From contig JAFMOC010000155.1 of the NCBI GenBank assembly GCA_019802505.1, forward strand, positions 910,001 through 974,000: DNA of 64,000 nt, given 5' to 3'. The position numbers and the translations under genes were made by a program. Below the pieces are notes generated by a model. It was not told where the DNA came from, did not search any database, and was given only the letters and a program-made list of their open reading frames with translations. Shown here piece after piece: positions 1-12,639 of this stretch (positions are counted from its first letter, which is position 1; the number at the start of each line of letters is the position of its first letter). Source of the DNA: Corydoras sp. C115 (lineage: Eukaryota; Chordata; Actinopteri; Siluriformes; Callichthyidae).

Positions 1-764
1 TTTTCAGCTAATTGGCCGTGGGATGGCCCTAAAAATTATTGACAGTTGTGTGATATACTGCCTGCATTGTGTCTCTCGCCCATTGTGTGTCACAGTAAAT
101 AATGCCCCCTCACCAGATATGGATAGCATCCGAGCAGCGTGGTTCCTCGGGTGACGGGCCGACTCCGCGGGACAGCAGGGTCTTCGGCGGCAACCCGCTG
201 CTGGAAATTAGTTGTCGGCTGGCCTCTCTTTCTGCCGGTGTCAAGCGTGGGCCCCTGATGAGAGATCTGTTGATATGATAACTTGATTAGTCCGCGCTCT
301 CTGGCAGGGAGGGGACAGAAAAGGTCCTGGACCTGATTCTGGACCTGCAAGTCTCAGAGCTGAGTAAAACCAGAGTCGGCTGGATGCAGAACATCGTGTT
401 TACAATTAAAGAGAGAGTAAATGACTTGAAGTCCTTACCAGAGAATGTAATAAATCAAAGAATGGCGGCTTTTCTGGTCTTTATTTATTGGACTTTGGGG
501 TAACATGTGTCTTTTCTTTTGATCTGCGCCCCATTATTACGACTTCCCTTCATTATGTCCCCATCTCTGTTTTTTAATCACTTCCTGTATTAAGCCCGGT
601 GTTCTGTTCAGCCCCGGTTTGTCCCTCGTTTCTGGTTAATGCCTCTTGGACTGAAAAAGTGGGGATGGAAGTGAGAGAGAATAAAACAGTAGTTTGGGTT
701 GAAATGTGGGTGAGACATCTGAATAAACCTGATCCCGTCGACTACAAACAACTGCTGAAGGTTC
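1..764. other. unique sequence, no gene seen
   Basis: No exon with convincing splice sites and no recognisable protein. Short open frames on both strands have no family resemblance. No repeat family recognised before the MITE that starts near 765. Confidence 0.5.
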
Positions 765-1131
765 TCAGTTCCACGTCCTGTAAAGATGGACTTTGTAGTT
801 CTACAAATCCACTCTGTAGTCCATCTGTTTGTGTTCTACAGTACATACTGTGTACTCTGTTCTAATGCTCAGAACCCCAATAGTACCACCACAGAGCAGG
901 GGTTATTGGGTGGGTGCATTATTCCTATCCCAGCAGTGTGATTGAGGTGTTTAAATGAAACCCTCTCACCACATCAGTGTCACTGCAGAACTGACAATCA
1001 ACAATCCACCACCCAAATGATACCTGTTCTGTGATGCTCCTGACCAACAGAGAACTGAAAACAAAGAACACAGATGAACTACAATCTGGAATTGTAGAAC
1101 TACAAAGTCTATATATTTCCACAAGCCATTC
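765..1131 (+). mobile_element. MITE copy 1 (Tc1-like ends, non-autonomous)
   Basis: Internal inverted ends are visible: 'tttgtagttctacaa' near 790 and 'ttgtagaactacaaa' near 1095. The interior carries blocks shared with the copies at 11.4, 19.5, 46.5 and 46.9 kb, such as 'caccacagagcaggggttat' and 'ccaccacccaaatgatacct'. It has no coding capacity. The outer ends seen in better copies are missing or worn here. The copy abuts a LINE tail at 1132. Confidence 0.7.
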
Positions 1132-1250
1132 ACACATTGTATTTAGCTGTACTTTTATTGGTTTATCATTGTTTTTATTGCTGCTGTTATTGTTTTATTA
1201 TTGTACGGTGTCCTTGGGTGTTAGAAAGGCACCTTGAAATAAAATGTATT
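1132..1250 (+). mobile_element. LINE 3' tail
   Basis: The stretch 'gtgtccttgggtgtt...aaataaaatgtattatt' matches the 3' end of the element at 39.4-39.66 kb and resembles the LINE 3' ends common in fish. It runs directly into a minus-orientation V-SINE. Confidence 0.5.
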
Positions 1251-1601
1251 ATTCATTCATTCATTATCTTCTGCTTTATCCTATATTAGGGTCGCGGGGG
1301 GGTTCCTCATGCCCATCCAGGGGAGAATGTTTCGGGCGCTGGGCAGATACAGCCAGGACAGGGCGCCAATCTATCGCTGGGCACACACTCACTCACACAG
1401 ACACACTCTATATGGGGCAATTTGGAGAATTCAATTGACTTGATCCATGTTTTTGGACTGTGAGAGGAAACCAGAGAACCCGGAGGTAACCCACGTGGAC
1501 ACGGGGAGAACATGGAAACTCCACCCAGATGGGGATTCGAACCGGGAATCCTTAGTGCTGAGAGGCGAACGTGCTAACCACTAAGCCACCGTGCCGCGCC
1601 A
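1251..1601 (-). mobile_element. V-SINE, near full length
   Basis: This copy shows the whole family layout in reverse: (ATTC)n tail, 'tatcttctgctttatcc', G-run, 'gagaactcaattgac'-type body, central block 'gtgggtttcctccgggttct' (complement), tRNA-like B box 'ggttcgaatcccc' (complement) and head 'ggcttagtggtta' (complement, near 1580). Body and head suggest a tRNA-derived SINE of the V-SINE superfamily (DANA/HE1-like). An (ATT)n tract follows. Confidence 0.85.
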
Positions 1602-1603
1602 TT

Positions 1604-1658
<55 letters not shown>

Positions 1659-1660
1659 TG
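1602..1660. repeat. (ATT)n microsatellite
   Basis: Trinucleotide run with a few interruptions immediately beside the head of the preceding V-SINE. Confidence 0.9.
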
Positions 1661-2570
1661 TCTGTTAATGTTTTTCTATGATGTTTAGTAAAAACAGACC
1701 TGATGGACACAAGGATTATTTTAAAGCCATTGTTTTCCAGCAGACTGAAGCGCCTTTGCTCCTTATCCAAATTTATTTGAATTATGTTTTATCCAGCTTG
1801 GTGTTTCAAGATATAACGCTAGGCCCCCACGTCCGCCCCGTCCTCGACCCAGTGTGGGAACCCGGGCCTTAACAGGCTGAATAGTCTCCCCTGTCCTCAT
1901 TCACTGCAGTGAAAAACAAGGACGTCTTGTGCTGAATCTCCGTGATGGCATCCCGACCTGTGTCAGGGGTAGTACAGATGTGTGAAATATCATCCCAGGG
2001 AGTCTGGGCGCCCAACGCAGGGCAGCTGTTTATCCGTTACCACCTATAGGCCATGGGAAGAGTTGTTCTAATATGAGACACATGTGCTACATCCTGTCTG
2101 GAGCTGGCTGAGACGTAGCGAGGGTGTTTTTGGGGGCACCAGGGAGCTGCAGGGTTGAGTTAGTGTGTGTGTGTGTGTGTGTACACAGACAGCTGAAGCA
2201 TGGCCTCGTGCCCTGGAGAAGCATGAAAGCGGCTGAAGCGCAGGTTGCATTACAGAGCCGGGCATTGTGAAGTTTAGATCAGCTCACCTCGTTAAAAGAC
2301 CTTAAACGAACTTCTATCATAAAGGCAACGAGGACGCATTCCCACTGTCAACTGTTAAGTACAGTTGTGTTCAATATATGTTTCACGGCTGAAGGACGGT
2401 ATTACCACCAAAGAGAGTTGTACTGAGTACTAATGATGTACGTGACTGAGGGGTTGAATAATTTTGTCAATGAGGACATTACTAAAGGGACATTTGTTCG
2501 TATAGCGGAAAAGATATTGTTGTAATTTAAGTTGCATTTGTTAATTATTGAAGTCCTTCATTGACCTGAT
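1661..2570. other. unique sequence with short (GT)n
   Basis: No exon or known repeat recognised. A (GT)n run lies at about 2162-2182. Confidence 0.5.
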
Positions 2571-2571
2571 T

Positions 2572-2834
2572 GTCCATCCATTATCTTCCGCTTCATCCCC
2601 TACTAGGGTTGCAGGGGGGGTTCCCCATGCCCACCCAGGGGAGAACGTTTGGGGCGCTGGGCAGATACACCCAGGACAGGGCACCAATCTATCACTGGGC
2701 ACACACTCACACATACACTCTCTATATGGGGCAATTTGGAGAATTCAATTGACCTCGATCCATGTTTTTGGACTGTGGGAAGAAACCGGAGAACCTGGAG
2801 GAAACCCACTCGGACACGGGGAGGACATGGAAAT
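2572..2834 (-). mobile_element. V-SINE, head deleted
   Basis: Tail and body are present; the copy stops after the central block near 'gaggacatggaaatcc', so B box and head are missing. Confidence 0.8.
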
Positions 2835-2868
2835 CCAAACTTTTGCCTGATACTGTATATAAAATATG

Positions 2869-3212
2869 CGGCACAGTGGCTTAGTGATTGGCATGTTCTC
2901 CTCTCAGCGCTAGGGATTCCTGGTTCGAATCCCCATCTGGGTGGAGTTTCCATGTTCTCCCCGTGGGTTTCCTCCAGGTTCTCCGGTTTCCTCCCACAGT
3001 CCAAAAACATGGATCAAGTCAATTGAATTCTCCAAATTGCCCCATATAGAGTGTGTCTGTGTGAATGAGTGTGTCCAGTGATAGATTGGCGTCCTGTCCT
3101 GGGTGTATCTGCCCAGCGCCTGAAACGTTGTCCTCTGGATGGGAATGGGGAACCCCCCCGCAAGCCTAATATAGGATAAAGTGGAACATAATGGATGGAT
3201 GGATGGATATAA
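2869..3212 (+). mobile_element. V-SINE, near full length
   Basis: Head 'gcggcacagtggcttagtg', B box 'ggttcgaatcccc', central block shortened by about 15 bases, (ATGG)n tail ending about 3209. It is in opposite orientation to the copy 35 bases to its left. Confidence 0.85.
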
Positions 3213-4036
3213 AACACATTTACCCCGCATCTAAAGATGAATTCGCTCCCTGGGGCGGGGCATCCAGGTAACATCCAGGGGAAAATTAATTGTAATTTCT
3301 TTACTGTGTAATTAGTTTAATTTAGTTTAGTTTAGTATACCATGCTGTTACACAACATCCAGTTCAAACACTAAAAATAGCAATAACGTTTAAAAAAAAG
3401 CCAGAAATAAAAACAAACATGCCAAACATACCTGAAATCATCCACCACACTGGAGGTACGGACATCATGTCCACCATTTCACAGACGTCCACCAATCATG
3501 ACGTTCCTTTTGGTGGCTGTATTGAACGAACGCCTGTAAACAGCCCACTCCGGGCTTCCACCATGCTTTCTTCCTCAGCTTGATCATGTGATCTGGCTCC
3601 TGTTGAATTATGGGATAGCACTGTGTGCCTACTTCAAAATGGCTTCCTCATTAGCAGGTTATCCAGGGATTTAATTAAATGTGCTAATTAATGCCTGCTG
3701 TGTATTCAGACGTACTTGTCCCCCCTGCCTGCAGGGTTCGTAGGGGACTTTAGATCCAAACCTAGTGTTCATTTCTTAAAAGTAGTGACTAAACAATACA
3801 ATTATTATATTTTTCAGACACTAGCTTTGACAGTTATTCTTCTTACTGCCACCTAGTGGTAAGGAGGACCCCCACAGCTAGAATTTCTTCCCTCAGACTA
3901 TCTATCATAGTCTGTTTGTGGTGGTGATGTGTGACATGTGCTTGGATTGATTTGGTTTTACGCCACCTCATGTACGAACCTGTCTTCATGTCCATGTTTT
4001 CAGTTGTCTTCATCTTCTTAGCATGTGTTTGCTGGA
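3213..4036. other. unique sequence, no gene seen
   Basis: AT-rich, with no open frame of note and no repeat family recognised. Confidence 0.45.
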
Positions 4037-4180
4037 TTTTCCATCCATCCAGTATGTTCTGCCAAATCCTATATTAGGGTCATGCAGGGGTTTGATACAC
4101 CCAAGACCCAGTGACACACACAGACTATATAGGGGCAATTCACCTTTGAATGAATGTTTTGGGATTGTGGGAGGCAACCG
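4037..4180 (-). mobile_element. old V-SINE, left part
   Basis: Diverged copy ('ccatccatccagtatgttctgcc'-type tail, 'cctatattagggtca'). It is interrupted by a second SINE family at 4181; its head half continues at 4359-4484. Confidence 0.55.
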
Positions 4181-4358
4181 GTGTGGTAGCTTAGTGGTTA
4201 GTGTGTTGGACTATCAATCTGAAGTTACCACTGTGGGTCCTTGAGCAAGGCCCTTAACCTTAATTGCTCCAGGGTTGCTGTGGCCAACGTCCAACACTGT
4301 GCTCGCTTTGTAAGTCACGATGGATAAAAGCGGCTCCGAAATTGCCAAATGAAGAATG
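4181..4358 (+). mobile_element. second tRNA-derived SINE family (SINE-B)
   Basis: The head 'gtggtagcttagtggttag' looks like a tRNA A-box region. The body 'ccttgagcaaggcccttaac' and the end 'gataaaagcggctcc' match, in reverse, the copies at 60491, 61345 and 63967. It sits inside the older V-SINE, so it inserted later. Confidence 0.6.
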
Positions 4359-4484
4359 AACCAGGCAACCCAGAAAACCCACACTGATGCGGGAAGAACA
4401 TGGAAAGCAATCCAGATTGGGATTTGAACCTGGTTCCCCATACTTAGAAGCGAACATGGTAACCATTAGGCCACTGTGCTGGAT
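4359..4484 (-). mobile_element. old V-SINE, head part
   Basis: Continuation of the copy broken at 4180. It contains the complement of 'gggtggagtttccatgttct' in worn form and a head near 4470. Confidence 0.55.
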
Positions 4485-4583
4485 TTTCGAAATGTTACGA
4501 TCATACTTATTGCTTCAGTTTGGGCCTGACGACTGTCCAAGCTTCTCTTCTTAAAATGCTTTCCAACCCTTGATTATCAGCTG

Positions 4584-4934
4584 GGGCGGCACGGTGGCTT
4601 AGTGTTTGGCATGTTCTCCTCTCAGCACAAGGGATTCCCGGTTCGAATCCCCATCTGGGTGGAGTTTCCATGTTCTCACCGTGTCCACATGGGTTTCCTC
4701 CGGGTTCTCCAGTTTCCCCCCACAGTCCAAAAACATGGATCAAGTCAATTGAATTCTCCAAATTGCCCCATATAGAGTGTGTCTCTGTGAGTGAGTGTGT
4801 GCCCAGCGATGGATTGGCGTCCTGCCCTGGGTGTATCTGCGCAGCGCCCGAAACGTTCTTCCCTGGATGGGCATGGGGAACCCCCCCGCAACCCTAATAG
4901 AGGATAAAGTGGGAGATAATGAATGAATGAATGT
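4584..4934 (+). mobile_element. V-SINE with 8-bp target duplication
   Basis: Full layout from 'ggcggcacggtggcttagtg' to (GAAT)n. The flanks repeat 'ttatcagc' at 4574-4581 and 4935-4942, consistent with LINE-driven insertion. Confidence 0.85.
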
Positions 4935-4942
4935 TTATCAGC

Positions 4943-5838
<896 letters not shown>

Positions 5839-5945
5839 AAACCAGAGAACCCAGAGGAAACCCACGTGGACATGGGGAGAACATGGAAACTCCACCCAGA
5901 TTGGGATTCGAACTTGGATCCCCAGCATTGAGAGGGAGGTGTGCT
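5839..5945 (-). mobile_element. V-SINE fragment
   Basis: Only the central block and B-box region remain (complement of 'tccatgttctccccatgtcc', 'ttcgaacttgg'). Confidence 0.7.
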
Positions 5946-5993
5946 TATGAGGTGCATTTTACTTTAGTTATTTGGTTCATCTTTTATATGTTA

Positions 5994-6326
5994 GGCGGTG
6001 GCATCTCAGCCTCTCAGCGCTGGGAATCCAGTTACGAATCCCAATCTGGGTGGAGTTTCCATGTTCTCCCCGTGTCCGCGTGGGTTTCCTCCGGGTTCTC
6101 CGGATCTCCTCCCACAGTCCAAAAACATGGATCAAGTCAATTGAATGCTCCAAATTGCCCCATATAGAGTATGTGTGTGTGAGTGAATGTATGCCCAGCG
6201 ATAGATTGGTGCCCTGTCCTGGGTGTATCTGCCCAGTGCCCGAAACGTTCTCCCCTGGATGGGCATGGGGAACCCCCCCGCGACCCTAATATAGGATAAA
6301 GCGGAAGATAATGGATGGATGGAAGT
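5994..6326 (+). mobile_element. V-SINE, head worn
   Basis: Head partly lost ('ggcggtggcatctcagcc'); body and (ATGG)n tail intact. Confidence 0.8.
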
Positions 6327-6895
6327 TTAAGATCACACAAGTTTAATCATGGTGCAGAACTTGGATCAACCTTTTCTTTAAAAACAAATTTGCCGTTATT
6401 TAGAATGAAATCCGCCCCGAGTCGGGAAACAAGTTGGGACTTGTCTCGACTTTGACACATGTCCTTCATTGTCCATCTGCCTCCATGGCATTTGAGTTCA
6501 ATGCAAACTGTCAGCGTTTCCCCCCCCCGCTGTCACACCTCCCAAATGATGGGCCTGAGTCACAAAAGGGTTCGGGGCAGATTGGTGAAGGGACTTTCCG
6601 AGGAGCTGTAGTTTACATTAGGGAGGTTAACCGTGTGGGGTGGAGAACACGACAGCTGTAAACACCTATTAATACAAACCAGAAATAAATTACAGTCTAG
6701 AAGAAATAATGACGTCAACAGTTTGAATAACTGAACGACTGAAGGACGCCGTGTTTATAACGCCACGTTTGTATTCGCATACTGAATCCGACGTGTCGGG
6801 GACAAAAAGTGTCACCGGTTTGACCTTAATGTATTAAAGTCTGTTGCTTAGCGACAAATAAAGAAATAAAAACAAATGGAAAATGGAGTTTCTGT
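6327..6895. other. unique sequence, no gene seen
   Basis: GC-mixed unique DNA with no recognised exon. Confidence 0.45.
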
Positions 6896-7604
6896 GTCCT
6901 CTCTGTTTCCAGAGGGTTTCCTCCAAATTCTCTCCCACAGTCCAAAAACATGGATTTAAGGTGAATTGGCTGCTCTAATTTGCCCCAATATAGTGTGTGG
7001 GCCCAGCGATGGATTGGCGCCCTGTCCTAGGTGTATCTGCTGAAAGGTTCTTCCCTCGATGAGCATGGGGAAACCCCCCCCTACCATGACCCTAGTACCT
7101 AGTATAGGATTAAGTGGTTTAATTAGGTTTGCATGTTCTCCCCGTGTCTGCGTGGGTTTCCTCCGGGTTCCCTGGTTCCCTCCCACAGACCAAAAACATG
7201 GATTTAAGGTGAATTGGCTGCTCTAATTTGCCCCAAAATAGTGTGTGGGCCCAGCGATGGATTGGCGCCCTGTCCTAGGTGTATCTGCTAAAAGGTTCTT
7301 CCCTCGATGAGCATGGGGAAACCCCCCCCACCATGACCCTAGTACCTAGTATAGGATTAAGTGGTTTAATTAAGTTTGCATGTTCTCCCGTGTCTGTGTG
7401 GGTTTCCACCGGGTTCTCCGGTTTCCTCCCACAGACCAAAAAACATGGATCAAGGTAAATTAAATGCTCCAAATTGCCCCATATAGATTGTGTTTGTGAG
7501 TGAGTGTGTGCCAAGAGATAGATTGGCGCCCTGTCCTGCCCAGCATCCAAACCTCTGTCCCCTGGGTGGGCATGAGGACCCCCCCCACACACACACACAC
7601 TTCT
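6896..7604 (+). repeat. tandemly duplicated V-SINE segment
   Basis: V-SINE material in one orientation repeats with a period of 247-248 bases: 'gatttaaggtgaattgg' occurs at 6953 and 7201, and 'ttaattaggtttgcatgttc' at about 7121 recurs with one change at about 7368. A third, different V-SINE body finishes at about 7600, where its C-run has turned into (CA)n. Confidence 0.8.
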
Positions 7605-8479
7605 TCAACAGACCTTCTTGCTGTGAATTAGGAGCACTAACCATTCCACACCTTTAAATATATTTACTCAGCGATTTAATTTGATATGATGTGAGTAACA
7701 TTCTGCTCACCATGTTGCTTATCCCAGCCATTGAGGATTATCGTAATGAGGGTTGTCTGTTCCTTTGGTTCCTCACTTGGTTGTTACTTGATAAATTTGT
7801 CTTTTTTTTGTATAGTATTTGGCATATTTTTGGTAAAAAACAAGTTTTTTTTTTTTTACAAAGTTATGTTTTGTTACTACAACATTAACCTGATTTTTAT
7901 AAACAAAAACTTTTTTAAAACTTCCGAACGTCCCCTGTACAGAATGAAGTCACTGATGTGGGTGGAAAGAATAATGAGACGGACAGCTGTGCCTTCCCCT
8001 CGCTCTCTGTTGGCAGACATAATGACTTTGTGACATGTGTCTCTTTTGTGTCTCTACCCAGGACTGTCTGTCTGTGGGAGTACCAAAACAGTGACATCAT
8101 GGAGTAGACGGTGAGAGGGAACTTTAGAGATTATAGCCTGGTATGGGGCAGTGACTGCGATGGAAAACGTGTCTCGTGTTTAATAACGCTCTTTACGACA
8201 CCTGTTGCTCCTCATCGCCTCCAGCTCATCACAGAGTTGGAATGATCCTCATAACTCAGCAGTCCTGTTAAATAAAGTTAATTTGAGAGATTTAGGGATT
8301 TGAGTTGATTTTCAGTTCATTGTGAGGGATGCCAGCATTTTAAAATCAAAGGTTCTGAGAGGATATTATGGGGAAATTGGGTTTAAGATAGACCTGGGGC
8401 ATTTTACGGCCCTGGGGCCACATACGTCCCTTTGGTTATCTCAGTCTGGCCCACATGAGGTCATTAAGAGGGTAGGAAT
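7605..8479. other. unique AT-rich sequence
   Basis: Contains poly-T runs and a worn 'taaataaagtt' near 8270. No gene recognised. Confidence 0.4.
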
Positions 8480-8554
8480 CATATATATATACACACACAC
8501 ACACATACATATATATATATTCATACACATACTTATATACATACATATACATTA

Positions 8555-8640
<86 letters not shown>
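8480..8640. repeat. (TA)n / (CA)n microsatellite cluster
   Basis: Short TA and CA runs from 8480, then about 75 bases of pure TA from 8565. Confidence 0.9.
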
Positions 8641-8642
<2 letters not shown>

Positions 8643-9246
8643 AAGTACTTCTAAACACTAACACGCACGTACACACACATGACTCAATAGCTCAGCCAAT
8701 TCATTCCGCCCTCTACAGTCCTATTTTCTCATTTGCCCCCTTGAGAAAATTAATTGCCCAGCCCTGGTCTAAGGTAAGGAACAATAAAATAAGCCTGTCT
8801 TTAAATGAAGTTAAAGGTTGCCTGACTTAAACGCTGGGAGTGGACACGTCTCTCCATTTTACAACCTGTGGCAAATGAGCGTAGCTGCGAGGAGGGGAGT
8901 GGACCCGGGTGTGGGAGTGATTGACGGCCAGTGGGAGCGGCACAATGTCTGCGGATGCCTCCCGGCTCACCTGGGTGTTTGTGCATTTTCATGCAATTAC
9001 CCCCCATAATGGCAGGTCAGCATGGGACGCTGGTTTGGTTGAGGCCTGCAGTGCATTTTACAGCGGGGGCTAATTGTGGCCGCCGCCTTATTTCATGACT
9101 CCTGACTGTTATTCTTAAATAGTAAAGTTTATATTGGCCTTTTAAATCTATAATCGTGTAACTGCATTTCCAACAACCTACAAAATATGTTTTTTTGCCG
9201 TTGTCGCTATGGCCTAAAACAATGAACAATGTCAGACTGCTTTGAG

Positions 9247-9247
<1 letters not shown>
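8641..9247. other. unique sequence
   Basis: GC-richer around 8870-9080; no exon recognised. Confidence 0.4.

Positions 9248-9311
<64 letters not shown>
9248..9311. repeat. (TA)n microsatellite
   Basis: About 62 bases of TA, followed by two short near-repeats of 'aagtacttcttaa'. Confidence 0.95.
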
Positions 9312-9312
<1 letters not shown>

Positions 9313-9420
9313 TACTTCTTAATATATAATATATATAAGTATATAAGTACTTCTTAACACTAACACACACACACACGCACACACGAGTGAATACGAGTGA
9401 AACTAGTAGCTATATAAAAG

Positions 9421-9422
<2 letters not shown>

Positions 9423-9473
<51 letters not shown>
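9423..9473. repeat. (TA)n abutting V-SINE head
   Basis: Pure TA run ends exactly where the next V-SINE head 'gggcggcatggtggc' begins. Confidence 0.95.
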
Positions 9474-9476
<3 letters not shown>

Positions 9477-9824
9477 CGGCATGGTGGCTAAGTGATTGGC
9501 ATGTTCTCCTCTCAGTGCTTGGGATTCCCGGTTCGAATCCCAAACTGGGTGAAGTTTCCATGTCCTCCCTGTGTCCATGTGGGTTTCCTCCGGGTTCTCC
9601 GGTTTCCTCTCACAGCCCAAAAAAAACATGGATTAAGGTAAATTGAATTCTCCAAATTGCCCCATATAGAGTGTGTGTGTTCAAGTGAGTGTGTGCCCAG
9701 CGATAGATTGGCGCCCTGTCCTGGGTGTATCTACCCAGCACCCGAAACGTTCTCTCCTGTATGGGCATGGGGAACCCCCCCGCGACCCTAGTAGAGGATA
9801 AAGCGGAGGATAATGGTTGGATGG

Positions 9825-9828
<4 letters not shown>
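9474..9828 (+). mobile_element. V-SINE between two (TA)n tracts
   Basis: Full layout; the tail 'ggttggatggata' runs directly into (TA)n. Confidence 0.85.

Positions 9829-9884
<56 letters not shown>
9825..9884. repeat. (TA)n microsatellite
   Basis: TA run joining the tail of one V-SINE to the head of another. Confidence 0.95.
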
Positions 9885-9886
<2 letters not shown>

Positions 9887-9975
9887 CACAGTATTTAGCA
9901 CATCTGCCTTTCAGTGCTAGGGATCCAGGTTCGAATCTGTGTGGAGTTTCTATGTTCTTCCTGTGTCTGTGTGGA
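9885..9975 (+). mobile_element. V-SINE fragment, head half
   Basis: Head, B box ('ggttcgaatct') and part of the central block only. Confidence 0.7.
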
Positions 9976-10674
9976 TTCGTGTTGTTAGGTTCCAAATAAA
10001 GAACAACTTGGATAGACACAACTGAACAAAGAACGCGCAGAGTTCAGTCATCTTTGGCCCCAAAGCCCCATGTTCTCCTCGCAGGTCCAGAAAAGCAGCT
10101 GTTTCAATAGGAGCTCCCACCTCTGCAGCGCATGTTTCCGTTAACGAACATAAAAAGGGCCGAGCCAAGACGCTCTGGAACAGATCCTGACAGGAATTAT
10201 TTGGGTTTGCATTAACCAAATAAACAGCAGCCTGCACAGCTGCAGGGGGCTCTCCCGGCCTGACCTCAGCCATCTCCAGCGCCCCAGCCCGGAGGAATCA
10301 TGGGAGGGAGTGAGGCATGCCGAGGTAGGGCTGCTTATTGTCAGTTCCAGGCCTTTCCCACGGATGAGCACTGAGTCAGAACTGACGCAGATCCAAGCGT
10401 CGAAAAGATCTGCCATTAGCTCCCACCCCGCCTCACACTGCATGTTCCAGGAATCTGATTAGCAGCTGAAGTGCTACTGTGTCCAATTTTATGACTCGCA
10501 TAGACTCGGGTTTGAGACAGATCAGATGCTGCCATTCCTAAGGAGATGCAGATGCTCTGCAAGTCACTGTTTCACCCATGAGAACAAAAACGTGTGAAAA
10601 TACAGTAACCTGCCGTGGTCTTGGGGAAAAGAACAGACGCCTTATATTTAATTGTATATTTTTATTTAATAAGC
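9976..10674. other. unique GC-richer island
   Basis: No splice-bounded exon seen. Base composition differs from the AT-rich surroundings. Confidence 0.4.
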
Positions 10675-11049
10675 AACTTAACACAGGCGGCACGGTGGCT
10701 TAGTGGTTGGCACGTTCGCCTCTCAGCACTAGGGATTCCCGGTTCGAATCCCCATCTGGGTGGAGTTTCCATGTTCTCCCCGTGTCCGCGTGGGTTTCCT
10801 CCGGGTTCTCCGGTTTCCTCCCACAGTCCAAAAACATGGATCAAGTCAATTGAGTTCTCCAAATTGCCCCATATAGAGTGTGTATGTGTCTGTGTGAGTA
10901 AGTGTGTGCCCAGCGATAGATTGGCGTCCTGTTCTGGGTGTGTCTGCCCGGCGCCCTAGACGTTCTTCGCCTGGATGGGCGTGGAGAACCCCACCGCGAT
11001 CCTAATAGAGGATAAAGCGGAAGATAATGGCTGGATGGAACTTAACACA
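10675..11049 (+). mobile_element. V-SINE with 11-bp target duplication
   Basis: The element spans 10686-11038. 'aacttaacaca' repeats at 10675-10685 and 11039-11049. This is one of the cleanest full-length copies and a good reference for the family. Confidence 0.9.
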
Positions 11050-11069
11050 AAGTGCAGAAAAGAAGAAAA

Positions 11070-11343
11070 CTATCCATCCATCCATTATCTTCTGCTTTAT
11101 CCTCCACTAGGGTCTCCCCATGCCCATTCAGGGGAGAACGTTTCAGGCGCTGGGCAGATACACCCAGGACAGGACGCCAATCTATCACTGGGCACACACT
11201 CACTCACACAGACACACTCTATATGGGGCAATTTGGAGAATTCAGTTGACCTTGATCCATGTTTTTGGACTGTGGGAGGAAAACGGAGAACCCAGAGGAA
11301 ACCCACGCAGACACGAAGAGAACATGGAAACTCCACCCAGATA
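11070..11343 (-). mobile_element. V-SINE, head deleted
   Basis: (CATC)n tail to central block; stops at 'ccacccagata'. It lies 20 bases from the opposite-orientation copy to its left. Confidence 0.8.
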
Positions 11344-11402
11344 TGTAAACCTCAGTGCCATCCCATTTACAGACTATGGCTTGTTTAAATAATTTAATAC
11401 AG

Positions 11403-11840
11403 AGCCCGTCAAAAGACGTCAAGTTGTGCACACCTCACTCGACACCCATTGTCTATTTTTCGGACTTTATAGTTCTACAATTCCACTCTGTAGTCCATCT
11501 GTTTGTGTTCTACAGTACATACTGTGTACTCTGTTCTAATGCTCAGAACCACAATAGTACCACCACAGAGCAGGGGTTATTGGGTGGATGCATTAGTCCT
11601 ATCCCAGCAGTGTGACTGAGGTGTTTAAATGAAACTCCAGCAGCACTGCTGCACTAAAACCCCCCCTCACCACATCAGTGTCACTGCAGAACTGACCATC
11701 AACAATCCACCACCCAAATGATAGCTGTTCTGTGATGCTCCTGACCAACAGAGAACAGAGAACCAACAGAACACAGATGGACTACAGTCTGGAATTGTAG
11801 AACTACAAACTCCATCTGTATGGTGGAGAAAAACTATGCA
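11403..11840 (+). mobile_element. MITE copy 2
   Basis: Begins 'cccgtcaaaagacgtcaag', a worn form of the Tc1-like outer end. Internal inverted ends 'tagttctacaattcc' (about 11470) and 'ggaattgtagaactac' (about 11794). No coding capacity. Confidence 0.75.
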
Positions 11841-12170
11841 CCTTTCATCTAGATACGGTGTTCTAAACCCCTTTGTAGAACTTGTCCCAGCTCATTTGCA
11901 GACTATGACTTGTTCACCGCAGTCTGTCCTGTCATGTGATCGCACACTGACTCAGTGACGTTCAGTTCAGTGAGGGGAGTTCTTTATGTGCTCACAGTGT
12001 GACTGACATCTACCTATTTCACATCGCAGTGAGCATGGGCCAAAAATATATGGACAGACAATATCCTCTTTTGGCGCCGCCCTGAGTGGCAGCCTGTTCC
12101 AGTAGCTCTTAGGTCTCCATCTATACTGGACACTTTATTTATGTTTTATTTTTTTTAGTTTTGATATTAC
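11841..12170. other. unique sequence
   Basis: No gene or family recognised. Confidence 0.4.
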
Positions 12171-12171
12171 C

Positions 12172-12455
12172 TCAACCTCAACCATCTGTTTGGAGAGTTT
12201 GATTCGAGTCGAGTCGAGTCAGCCGATTCTTTTGACTTATAAAAACTAAACGTATGGGTGTCTTAGTGGTTAGCACGTTCGCCTCTCAGCACTAGGGATT
12301 CCCGGTTTGAATCCCCATCTGGGTGGAGTTTCCATGTTCTCCCTGAGTCCGCGTGGGTTTCCTCCGGGTTCGCCGGTTTCCTCCCATAGACCAAAAACAT
12401 GGATCAAGTCAATTGAATTCTCCAAATTACCCCATATAGAGTGTTTGTGTGTGTG
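12172..12455 (+). repeat. left arm of a large inverted duplication
   Basis: Non-SINE flank ('caaccatctgtttggagag', 'agccgattctttt') plus V-SINE head and body. The same flank-plus-SINE unit reappears in reverse at 13898-14178. Confidence 0.85.
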
Positions 12456-12598
12456 AGTGTGTGCCCAGCGATGGATTGGCGCCCTGTCCTGGGTGTATCT
12501 GCCCAGCGCCCGAAACGTTCTCTCCTGGATGGGCATGGAGAACCCCCCTGCGACCCTGATATAGGATAAAGCGGAAGAAAATGGCTGGATGGATGGAT
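12250..12598 (+). mobile_element. V-SINE inside inverted arm
   Basis: Head lacks the first bases ('gggtgtcttagtggttagc'); tail (ATGG)n at about 12580-12598. Confidence 0.85.
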
Positions 12599-12639
12599 AT
12601 TATTGCACACTTTGACACTTTATAAAAATAAATGTAAAT

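Noticed and set aside
7691..8033. Phenylalanine-rich frames suggesting a membrane protein
   Set aside because: They arise from poly-T and AT-rich DNA, with no signal for an exon.
10687..10959. Recurrent protein-like strings (for example GFPPGSPVSSHSPKTW) at dozens of places
   Set aside because: These are translations of the V-SINE central block, not a gene family.
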